Assembly: GCA_007280825.1 (NCBI GenBank)
Contig: QYQI01000135.1
Span: 1-35,652, forward strand
Length of the DNA: 35,652 nucleotides
Direction of reading: 5' to 3'
DNA from: Ignavibacteriales bacterium
Lineage (GTDB): Bacteria; Bacteroidota; Ignavibacteria; Ignavibacteriales; Melioribacteraceae
The notes under the pieces are model-generated. The model saw only the letters and a list, made by a program, of their open reading frames with translations, was not told the DNA's origin and searched no databases. Both the position numbers and the translations under genes were made by a program. The first letter of the stretch is position 1. Each line of letters starts with the position of its first letter. This document shows, piece after piece, positions 9,003-15,767 of the stretch.

Positions 9003-9629
9003 ATGGGTTTTAATCTTTTACCAAAAGAGTATGAATTCTTCGATATGTTCGACAGTTTGGCAGCACATTGTGTAACTGCCTCGAAGCAATTTCAAGAGAA
9101 CATGAGTAAATCTGTTTTTAGCGATGAAGATGTAAAAAAGATTAAAGAGATTGAGCGAACAGCAGACAGCATTGTGTTTAACATTGTGGAGAAATTAAAC
9201 AAAACCTTTATTACCCCGATCGACAGAGAAGACATTCACGAACTTGCTCACGAACTAGACAGCGTGATTGATTACATTCTGAAAGTTTCCAACCACATGA
9301 AAGTTTATAAGATCACAGATATTAATCCAAGATTTAGAGAAGAAGTAAAACTAATTGATAGATCTGTCGAAGCACTATCGAAAGCTGTAAATGGATTACG
9401 TAATACAAAAGATGCAAAAAAAATTATGCGGTACTGCAACGAAGTAAATTTAATTGAAGACGAAGGTGATCAACTTAAGAATGATGTTATGGCTGAGTTG
9501 TTTGGCGGCGAGACGGATGCAATTTACATTATGAAATGGAAAGACATTTTTCAAACCTCGGAAAAAGTTTTGGATCAGTGCGACGATGTTTCCAAAATAG
9601 TTGAATCCATTTTAGTGAAACAGGCTTAA
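9003..9629 (+). CDS. DUF47 family PhoU-like accessory protein of the Pit transporter
   Basis: A 208-aa helical protein of the DUF47/TIGR00153 family, distantly related to PhoU. Visible hallmarks are FDMFDSLAAHCVTASKQF near residue 14, the metal-binding helix IKEIERTADSIVFNIVEKL, TPIDREDIHELAHELDSVIDYI, NEVNLIEDEGDQLKNDVMAELF, and the end WKDIFQTSEKVLDQCDDVSKIVE. Members are almost always encoded directly upstream of a Pit permease, and there is evidence in other bacteria that they support Pit-mediated phosphate uptake. That is the arrangement here: the Pit ATG follows the stop codon after two bases, so translation is likely coupled. A clear AAGGA site precedes the start. Confidence 0.93.
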   Translation: MGFNLLPKEYEFFDMFDSLAAHCVTASKQFQENMSKSVFSDEDVKKIKEIERTADSIVFNIVEKLNKTFITPIDREDIHELAHELDSVIDYILKVSNHMKVYKITDINPRFREEVKLIDRSVEALSKAVNGLRNTKDAKKIMRYCNEVNLIEDEGDQLKNDVMAELFGGETDAIYIMKWKDIFQTSEKVLDQCDDVSKIVESILVKQA

Positions 9630-9631
9630 GC

Positions 9632-10627
9632 ATGACTATTGCAGTAATCCTACTAATAATTCTGGCTTTATTCTTCGACTTTTTAAATGGATTTCATGAT
9701 GCTGCTAATTCAGTAGCAACCGTAGTTTCAACTCGAGTGTTATCGCCCCGTAATGCCGTTATATGGGCTGCATTTTTTAACTTCATAGCATTTTTAGTTT
9801 TTGGTCTTCATGTTGCCGGAACAATCGGCAAAGGAATTATTGATATCAAAATTATGGACTCATCAATAATTTTTGCAACGTTGATGGGAGCTTGTATTTG
9901 GAACATTATCACTTGGTACTTTGGATTGCCTACAAGTTCATCTCATGCTCTTATCGGAGGTTTAATGGGAGCGGCTCTTGTTAAAGCTGGTCCTGGATCT
10001 CTGATGGGAAGTGGGATTTTTAAGACTGTAATTTTTATTTTCATTTCACCAACATTAGGGTTAATTCTTGGTGTTGGACTAGGTGTGCTTGTTTATAATC
10101 TATTTCGTAAAAGTCATCCGATGAAAGTAGATCATATTTTTAGAAAAGGACAATTAATTTCAGCCGCTGCTTACAGTTTAGGTCATGGTGGAAATGATGC
10201 TCAGAAAACAATGGGTATTATTGCAGGACTTCTTTTCAGTGCAGGTATTCTTCAAAAGTTTGATAGTCCTGGAGATATTCCGCTTTGGGTTGTTCTTTCC
10301 TGTCATGCAGCAATAGCTTTGGGTACAATGTTCGGCGGATGGAGAATTGTTAAAACGATGGGACAAAAAGTTGCCAAGCTTAGACCGGTTGACGGTTTTT
10401 GTGCGGAGCTTGGTGCAGCAACAACATTATTCATTTCAACCGGACTCGGAGTTCCGGTAAGTACAACTCACACGATCACCGGTTCAATAATGGGTGTTGG
10501 TTCTATTAAAGGATTAACAAATGTAAAATGGGGAGTTGCAGGCAAAATTATTTGGGCTTGGATTTTAACTATTCCACTTTCTGCCGGAGTTTCGGCTTTA
10601 TCTTATTGTATTATAAAACTGTTTTAA
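9632..10627 (+). CDS. pit: Low-affinity inorganic phosphate permease, PiT family
   Basis: A 331-aa integral membrane protein with about ten hydrophobic segments. The two inverted PiT signature repeats are present: DFLNGFHDAANSVATVVSTR (residues about 12-31) with SSSHALIGGLMGA, and SLGHGGNDAQKTMGIIAGLL (about 183-202) with STTHTITGSIMGVG. The GFHDAANS and GHGGNDAQ motifs are the substrate-binding signatures of the PF01384 family, which transports phosphate (often as a metal-phosphate complex) driven by an ion gradient. It is the second gene of a two-gene operon with the DUF47 protein, two bases downstream. The length is typical of the short bacterial Pit type that lacks the large central loop. 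Substrate could in principle be sulfate, but the DUF47/PhoU context strongly favours phosphate. Confidence 0.95.
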   Translation: MTIAVILLIILALFFDFLNGFHDAANSVATVVSTRVLSPRNAVIWAAFFNFIAFLVFGLHVAGTIGKGIIDIKIMDSSIIFATLMGACIWNIITWYFGLPTSSSHALIGGLMGAALVKAGPGSLMGSGIFKTVIFIFISPTLGLILGVGLGVLVYNLFRKSHPMKVDHIFRKGQLISAAAYSLGHGGNDAQKTMGIIAGLLFSAGILQKFDSPGDIPLWVVLSCHAAIALGTMFGGWRIVKTMGQKVAKLRPVDGFCAELGAATTLFISTGLGVPVSTTHTITGSIMGVGSIKGLTNVKWGVAGKIIWAWILTIPLSAGVSALSYCIIKLF

Positions 10628-10724
10628 TAAAACACTAATCCCACTACGTACTGCTAACTTCTATCTTCAAACTCATTTTCTTATATTTGTTCATAAAGTA
10701 TAAAAAATAAATAGAGAAAAACCC

Positions 10725-11087
10725 TTGCCAATTAAAATCGAATCTCCAACAATTATTTCCGCTGCAGGAAATAAACCTAAAATTATCGAAGAGTTTATTG
10801 GCAATGTAAATTCCAAAACAAACTCGGTTAGTGTTGCAAGGATGAAAAGTCCTGGTGGTTGGATTGAACCTGGGCAGAAACCTGAATTTGATGAATACAC
10901 TCTTGTGTTAAAAGGAATGTTAAGGGTTACCACAAAAAATTCTGTTATTGATGTTAAAGAAGGACAAGCTATTATTGTGAATAAGGGTGAATGGGTTCAA
11001 TACAGTTCTCCTGATGTTGACGGTGCTGAATATATTGCAGTTTGTCTCCCAGCATTTTCACCCAGTATTGTTCACAGAGATGAATAA
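10725..11087 (+). CDS. Small single-domain cupin protein lacking the metal-binding histidines
   Basis: A 120-aa protein that fits one cupin_2 barrel. Motif 1 is recognisable as Gly-rich entry GGWIEPG (44-50), Glu57 and Gly64 (EYTLVLKG); motif 2 as EGQAIIVNKGEW (79-90). The positions where metal-binding cupins carry HxH are Gln51 and Pro53, and the motif 2 histidine is also absent, so a canonical metal site is not expected. The start is TTG at 10725, because no ATG lies in frame near the N-terminus and PIKIESPTI looks like a natural beginning; this start is moderately sure. A small-molecule-binding or stress role is possible, but function is unknown. It stands between the Pit operon and the glycyl-tRNA synthetase gene, on the same strand, with no obvious functional link. 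Confidence 0.75.
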   Translation: MPIKIESPTIISAAGNKPKIIEEFIGNVNSKTNSVSVARMKSPGGWIEPGQKPEFDEYTLVLKGMLRVTTKNSVIDVKEGQAIIVNKGEWVQYSSPDVDGAEYIAVCLPAFSPSIVHRDE

Positions 11088-11155
11088 ATTCCTCGGTTAG
11101 GAAACGACTTTTCCTTCCAAGATCAAAAAGTTTTTATATTCGTATCTATAAAATA

Positions 11156-12613
11156 GTGAGGTATGCAATCGCAAAGAATCAAAATGAAACGGTAGAGAAA
11201 ATTGTATCGCTGGCAAAGCGGAGAGGATTTGTATTTCAATCGTCGGAAATTTACGGCGGATTAAACGGCTGCTGGGATTACGGTCCACTTGGTGTTGAAC
11301 TTCTGAAAAATGTAAAAGAAGAATGGTGGAAAGCAATGACCTACCGCGAAGATATTGAAGGATTGGACGCTTCCATTCTAATGCATCCGCGAGTATGGGA
11401 AGCAAGCGGGCATGTTGAAAACTTTAGCGATCCGATGATTGACTGCAAACAATGTAAAGCAAGATTTAGATTAGATACACTTACAGAATTGATTAGTGAT
11501 AAGAACAAAGAAAAAGCTTTAAAAGAATTTGATGCTGCAATTCTATCCAAAGAAGGTTCACTCGAAGAAAAATTTAATTCTATTCTTGAAGATCAATTAT
11601 CTGCAATAAATCTTTTAGCTTTGCTCGGATGTCCTCAATGCGGCAATAAAGGAACATTTACACAACCGCGTAAATTTAATCTGATGTTCAAAACTTTTCT
11701 CGGGCCGGTTGATGATTCTTCCAACATTATTTATCTCCGTCCAGAAACTGCTCAAGGAATATTTGTAAACTTTCTGAATGTTGCAAACTCAAGCCGGCAA
11801 AAACTTCCGTTTGGAATTGCACAGATCGGAAAAGCATTCCGTAATGAGATCAATACAAAAAATTTCTTATTCCGGACACGCGAGTTTGAACAAATGGAAA
11901 TGCAATATTTCTGCAAACCTGGGTCAGACAAACAACATTACGATGAATGGAAAGAAAGAAGAATTGAATGGTTCAAATCATTGGGAATGACCGCAAGTAA
12001 ATTACGTTTTCATGATCATCCAAAAGATAAACTTGCTCACTATGCAAAAGAAGCAACAGACATCGAATATGAATTCCCATTTGGTTGGGGTGAGATTGAA
12101 GGGATTCACAACAGAACCGATTTTGATTTAGGAAGACATCAGGAATTCTCGGGTAAATCCCAGCAATATTTTGATGACGAGACAAAAGAGAAATTCATTC
12201 CGTACATAATAGAAACATCAGCCGGTGCAAGCCGTTCATTCATGGCATTTTTGGTTGATGCTTATTACGAAGAACAAGTAAAAGATGAAGTTCGCAATGT
12301 TTTAAGGTTCCATCCTAAATTAGCACCGATCAAAGCGGCAATTCTTCCGTTAGTAAACAAAGACGGAATGCCGGAGATCGCACGTAAAATAGAAGCCGAT
12401 CTTCGTTCTTACCTTAGAATTTTTTATGATGATAAAGGTGCGGTTGGTCGCCGCTATAGAAGAATGGATGAAGTAGGAACGCCATTCTGCATTACTGTTG
12501 ATACTCAAACTTTGCAAGATGAAACCGTAACGGTAAGAGAACGCGATACGATGGAACAGATCAGAATTTCTATTAGCAAATTGCTGAATTATTTATCAGA
12601 GAAGTTGAGATAA
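11156..12613 (+). CDS. glyS: Glycyl-tRNA synthetase, alpha2 (dimeric) type
   Basis: A 485-aa class II aminoacyl-tRNA synthetase that charges tRNA-Gly. The N-terminal IVSLAKRRGFVFQSSEIYGG and GCWDYGPLGVEL signature is typical. The insertion domain carries two CxxC pairs (Cys97/Cys100 and Cys159/Cys162). Active-site motifs are RPETAQGIF (195-203), AQIGKAFRNEI, TREFEQMEMQYFC and SAGASRSFMAFLVDAYYEE (motif 3). The C-terminal anticodon-binding domain starts near APIKAAILPLVNKDG and ends with VTVRERDTMEQIRI. It is the eukaryote/archaeon-like dimeric form rather than the alpha2beta2 form. The start is uncertain: the frame opens at a GTG (11156) with no good Shine-Dalgarno site, while the nearby ATG at 11163 is out of frame and stops after ten codons. 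Homologues often begin with a Met just before AKNQNET, so a few N-terminal residues may differ. Confidence 0.96.
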   Translation: MRYAIAKNQNETVEKIVSLAKRRGFVFQSSEIYGGLNGCWDYGPLGVELLKNVKEEWWKAMTYREDIEGLDASILMHPRVWEASGHVENFSDPMIDCKQCKARFRLDTLTELISDKNKEKALKEFDAAILSKEGSLEEKFNSILEDQLSAINLLALLGCPQCGNKGTFTQPRKFNLMFKTFLGPVDDSSNIIYLRPETAQGIFVNFLNVANSSRQKLPFGIAQIGKAFRNEINTKNFLFRTREFEQMEMQYFCKPGSDKQHYDEWKERRIEWFKSLGMTASKLRFHDHPKDKLAHYAKEATDIEYEFPFGWGEIEGIHNRTDFDLGRHQEFSGKSQQYFDDETKEKFIPYIIETSAGASRSFMAFLVDAYYEEQVKDEVRNVLRFHPKLAPIKAAILPLVNKDGMPEIARKIEADLRSYLRIFYDDKGAVGRRYRRMDEVGTPFCITVDTQTLQDETVTVRERDTMEQIRISISKLLNYLSEKLR

Positions 12614-12623
12614 TTTATTTTTC

Positions 12624-12677
12624 GAGACGCGATTTATCAAGTCTTTTTTTTATTTGAGACTCGATAAATCGAGTCTC
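12624..12677. repeat. Two copies of a 22-bp palindromic repeat
   Basis: Copy 2 (12656-12677) is a perfect palindrome with 10-bp arms GAGACTCGAT / ATCGAGTCTC around a central AA. Copy 1 (12624-12645) is a diverged version of the same sequence (GAGACGCGAT, TT, ATCAAGTCTT) followed by a T-run at 12643-12651. Starts are 32 bp apart. The T-run after copy 1 could give weak transcription termination behind glyS, but the relatedness of the two copies suggests a dispersed REP-like repeat rather than a simple terminator. Confidence 0.7.
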
Positions 12678-12764
12678 TACATTAACCCCACCGAAATATT
12701 TTTCCGTTCGATTTAACTTTTCCTATTTTCAGTCGTATCATTAATTGAAAAAAGAAAATACTGC

Positions 12765-13334
12765 ATGCAGGACCAAATTCATATTGAACAGCTGAACGAG
12801 TTAATTCTTAAAGCGAATAATGGTGACACCAAAGCTTTTGAAGTGATTGTTAGAAATTACCACAAGTTCGGCTATGCAGTTGCATTCAAAATATTATACA
12901 ACGAAGAAGAGGCTAAAGATGTTGTTCAAGAATGTTTTATTAGAATATGGAAGCACTTAAATGAGTATGATAAGAAAATAAAATTTACTACCTGGATGTA
13001 TAAGATCGTTGTAAACTTATGTTTCGACAAATTGAAATCACAAAAACGGAGAAGAAATATTTTTAAGAATCTTGATGAAAATTCTGTTATTAATACTCCG
13101 AGCGGAATTGATCTTGAAAAGGAATTAATCAATAAAGAACTGGCTGCGATGATAAAACATTTTGCAAGTGGGTTGTCGGAAAAACAAAAGACAGTTTTTA
13201 TTCTTAGAGATATGGAAGATTTATCAATCGAAGAAGTTTCGGGAATAATGAATATATCTTCGGGCTCTGTTAAAACGAATCTTTTTTATGCAAGACAAAG
13301 TATTAGAAAGAAAATAATAGAATGGGAAAATTAA
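12765..13334 (+). CDS. ECF-type RNA polymerase sigma factor
   Basis: A 189-aa sigma-70 family protein with only regions 2 and 4. Region 2 spans about residues 10-95 (AFEVIVRNYHKFGYAVAFKIL, EEEAKDVVQECFIRIWKHL, FTTWMYKIVVNLCFDKLKSQKRRR), and region 4 about 125-185 (GLSEKQKTVFILRDMEDLSIEEVSGIM, then SGSVKTNLFYARQSIRKKI). This is the standard ECF layout for alternative promoter recognition. The next gene encodes a zinc-finger protein that starts before this one stops (13-bp overlap, or two bases after the stop if the second ATG is used), so it is probably its anti-sigma factor. The signal is unknown, but the third operon protein is membrane- or envelope-located, which suggests envelope sensing. 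Upstream lies a palindromic repeat region rather than a clear promoter. Confidence 0.93.
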   Translation: MQDQIHIEQLNELILKANNGDTKAFEVIVRNYHKFGYAVAFKILYNEEEAKDVVQECFIRIWKHLNEYDKKIKFTTWMYKIVVNLCFDKLKSQKRRRNIFKNLDENSVINTPSGIDLEKELINKELAAMIKHFASGLSEKQKTVFILRDMEDLSIEEVSGIMNISSGSVKTNLFYARQSIRKKIIEWEN

Positions 13335-14095
13335 AAATGAACTGCAGACAGATAAAGAAATTAATCTTCTCAAAACGATTAGATGAATTTACACCGGCTG
13401 AAAAAAGTATAATTGAAAAACATATTTCTTCATGTGGTGAATGTAAAAATATTTGTGAGTCGGTTCAGAGGGCAGAAAGCGTGCTTATTAAAATGAAAAC
13501 AAAGCATCCGAGTCTAGATAACGAAGAAATTCTCATCGACTCAATTATGCGAAAAATTAACAATAAGTCCCTCATTCTAAAACATGCGAATGAATTTTAT
13601 TTTTTTGAAAAACTAATACTATTCGTTTCTCTAAAACCAGTACGATACGCCTTAACAGCGATCTTATTTATAATGGTGTCACTTTATATGTTCGAAGAGT
13701 ATTCTGCAGTAAAAAATATTACTCATCTAGAAAGTCAATTGAACTATACCGCACAAGGTAATAATTCAAAAGCCGAGATTATTTCTTTTGATAATGATAT
13801 GCTTAAATTTTTTTACGATACGTACAAATTTGCTAGCGGCAATTCATCTTACGTTAAGTTGTCCAAAGATTTACTTTTGGTAAATAAAAAGGATTTAAGA
13901 AATCTTTTATTTGATTATGAAAGATTAGATGAACCTACAAAAACTAAAATTAAATCATTACAAAGTGAGTTGTTAAATCAAAAAGATATAATCTTTTCGG
14001 AAATAGAAACCGCTAAGATGAAGGCACTTCAACTTGAAATCGAAAGATTAAATAATGAACTGCAAAAAATTAAAATACAGAGGAAAATAAAATGA
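13322..14095 (+). CDS. Membrane anti-sigma factor with N-terminal zinc finger
   Basis: A 257-aa protein. Near the N-terminus it has the zf-HC2 anti-sigma motif His34-x3-Cys38-x2-Cys41 (HISSCGEC), preceded by a helix with Cys8. One membrane segment lies at about 106-125, followed by a periplasmic region of about 130 residues ending in a strongly charged heptad-like helix (about 205-255), likely a coiled coil. Topology would be cytoplasmic zinc finger and extracytoplasmic C-terminus, as in ZAS-type anti-sigma factors that hold ECF sigma factors inactive. Two starts are possible: ATG at 13322, overlapping the sigma gene, or ATG at 13337, two bases after its stop; the second gives MNCRQIKK, which looks like the usual family beginning. 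The downstream gene starts on the ATGA of this gene's stop. Confidence 0.85.
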   Translation: MGKLKMNCRQIKKLIFSKRLDEFTPAEKSIIEKHISSCGECKNICESVQRAESVLIKMKTKHPSLDNEEILIDSIMRKINNKSLILKHANEFYFFEKLILFVSLKPVRYALTAILFIMVSLYMFEEYSAVKNITHLESQLNYTAQGNNSKAEIISFDNDMLKFFYDTYKFASGNSSYVKLSKDLLLVNKKDLRNLLFDYERLDEPTKTKIKSLQSELLNQKDIIFSEIETAKMKALQLEIERLNNELQKIKIQRKIK

Positions 14096-15081
14096 AGATG
14101 AAATATTATTTGGCATTTTTAACGTTTGTGTTGAGTATGATATTAAACTTTTCCGGATGTAGAGAATATAAAACCACCACAAAAATTAACAGCGATGGAT
14201 CATGCGTAAGAACAGTTATTGTTAAGGATAAATCAATTATACCGGATAGTATTGTATTTCCAATTCCCGCAGATAATAGTTGGAAGATAGAAAGAACAAA
14301 AGCTAAGGATGATACAACTCAAACAGTTTATACAGCAACAAAATATTATGCCGATGTCAATGACATCAATAATGAATATAAGAACAAAGAAAAAATCGGT
14401 CTCCATGTTAATCTGGATAAGAAGTTTAAATGGTTTTACTCTTACTTTGATTATGAAGAAGTCTATCATTCATTTTTTCCATTCAGAAAGATTCTCTTAA
14501 AAGATTTTCTTACGCCTAATGAATATGAACTTTATCTAAAAAATGATACAACCAAAGTTTTCAAGCAAAGACTGAATAAATATGCGGAAGAAAATTATTT
14601 CGAATATTTCTTTGATGAATTTCTAGTATTGTTAGAAAAAAATAAAATTGCAGATCTAACTCCGGAGTATGTCGCTTCTAAGAAAAATATTATTAAAGAG
14701 CACATTGATGAATATGGAGACAAAACCGAAAAACTAATGAAGTATATGGAAAGAGTTCTTGGAACAAAATCCGTCTGGAAATTAAGAGATGGAATTGACA
14801 ACATTGTTAAAACGATCTTAGAAAAGATGGATCATTTCAGCACTGCAAATGGTTCTTATAAAAACGAAGTAACCATGCCTGGTATAATCTTAAATACAAA
14901 TGCTAAAACTGTTGAAGGTAATAAAGTTAATTGGGGATTTGATGAAAATAGATTTTGCTACGAAGACTTTACTATGATGGTTCAATCAAGAGTTATAAAT
15001 GTTTGGGCGTTTGTTGTTAGCGGAGTTATTGTTCTTGTAGTTATTATCTTGTTGCTACTGCCCAAGTTCAAGAAGAAATAA
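14092..15081 (+). CDS. Putative lipoprotein with C-terminal membrane anchor, third gene of the ECF operon
   Basis: A 329-aa protein I do not recognise. The N-terminus has a signal sequence with a lipobox-like end FSGC (Cys23; Phe at -3 is not classical). The body is hydrophilic and rich in Lys, Asp, Tyr and aromatic stretches (YFEYFFDEF). Residues about 304-323 form a strong membrane segment followed by KFKKK, consistent with the C-terminus facing the cytoplasm. The protein would therefore be tethered at both ends in the inner membrane, with about 275 residues in the periplasm. It overlaps the anti-sigma gene by four bases (ATGA), so the three genes are surely co-transcribed and translationally coupled. 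I infer a co-sensor, a modulator of the anti-sigma factor, or a target effector. A second in-frame ATG lies at 14098. Confidence 0.8.
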   Translation: MKMKYYLAFLTFVLSMILNFSGCREYKTTTKINSDGSCVRTVIVKDKSIIPDSIVFPIPADNSWKIERTKAKDDTTQTVYTATKYYADVNDINNEYKNKEKIGLHVNLDKKFKWFYSYFDYEEVYHSFFPFRKILLKDFLTPNEYELYLKNDTTKVFKQRLNKYAEENYFEYFFDEFLVLLEKNKIADLTPEYVASKKNIIKEHIDEYGDKTEKLMKYMERVLGTKSVWKLRDGIDNIVKTILEKMDHFSTANGSYKNEVTMPGIILNTNAKTVEGNKVNWGFDENRFCYEDFTMMVQSRVINVWAFVVSGVIVLVVIILLLLPKFKKK

Positions 15082-15087
15082 ACAATA

Positions 15088-15480
15088 TTAATTTACTCCA
15101 AACCAATCGAGGCAGGATTTATCAACTTGTTGATTTTCATTCTTTAATTTATATGAAGGAATATCATACTGCTCACCGAAGAGGATTAATTTTTTCTTTG
15201 ATTCATTTTCCATTTTAAAACAAGGACCAAGTGCTTCGGGAATAGTTTTAAGAACGGCGCTGGAATTTAGCGTGCGCATAATATCGGAAAGAATTTGGTC
15301 GTCGGCATAAAATCTTATCAATGCACTTAAACTTCCGTTTGAGATGACCAAAGATTCTTTCAGACATCGGAAACGAGATCACGCATAAAATCATCAAGAG
15401 ATTTTTTCCAATTTGAGTTTTTTAGAATTGTATAATAAAATCCAATAGTGATTGAGATACTATTTTTTATACCGTGGCAT
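15088..15480 (-). pseudogene. Frameshifted remnant of an unidentified gene
   Basis: The minus strand holds an 87-residue open stretch (15351-15088) that has no ATG start, only a TTG, and ends CLDWFGVN. Read further upstream, its frame continues as CLKESLVIS and meets a stop at 15379-15381. A neighbouring minus-strand frame is open from about 15480 to a stop at 15360-15362 and reads SLDDFMRDLVSDV at its end. Joining the two by one frameshift around 15360-15380 gives a plausible continuous C-terminal sequence of about 130 residues (SDLRFYADDQILSDIMRT-like helices, not assigned to any family). Upstream of 15480 no frame stays open, and a MITE-like element begins at 15505. I interpret this as the decayed 3' end of a gene. 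It could instead be non-coding. Confidence 0.38.
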
Positions 15481-15504
15481 GGTTATGAACGGGTATAACT
15501 TATG

Positions 15505-15623
15505 GAGACCTCTGAATTATTGTAACACTGTCACTCTGAACGAAGTGAAGAGTCTCTTTACGTTCTAAAATTGAGTTGTTTCACTTCGTTCAACATGACA
15601 ATTGTTAATTTTTCAGAGGTCTC
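15505..15623. mobile_element. MITE-like element, 119 bp, with terminal inverted repeats and 5-bp flanking direct repeat
   Basis: The ends are perfect 12-bp inverted repeats, GAGACCTCTGAA (15505-15516) and TTCAGAGGTCTC (15612-15623). Further inside the arms stay partly complementary, including a second perfect 12-bp pair, GAACGAAGTGAA (15538-15549) and TTCACTTCGTTC (15580-15591), leaving a 30-base loop. TTATG is present directly outside both ends (15500-15504 and 15624-15628), as expected for a target-site duplication. No reading frame inside could encode a transposase, so mobilisation would need an enzyme from elsewhere. The remainder of the 415-base gap from 15352 to 15767 contains the gene remnant on one side and the M16 operon leader on the other; I see nothing else in it. 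Confidence 0.72.
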
Positions 15624-15767
15624 TTATGATAATTCTAAGTGCGTATTAAAAATAACTTTTGTAAAACGAAGTCGTCTTATTATTCACAAAAAAGGAAGAA
15701 TTTCGTAATTTAACAAACCCAAAAACCTCTTAAAGACAAATCAATTAATTTATAAGGAGCGGATTTA

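Noticed and set aside
15468..15500. Minus-strand reading VIPVHNHATV upstream of the gene remnant, resembling a glycosyltransferase start.
   Set aside because: It is only ten codons before a stop, is not linked to the remnant frame, and is easily a chance match.
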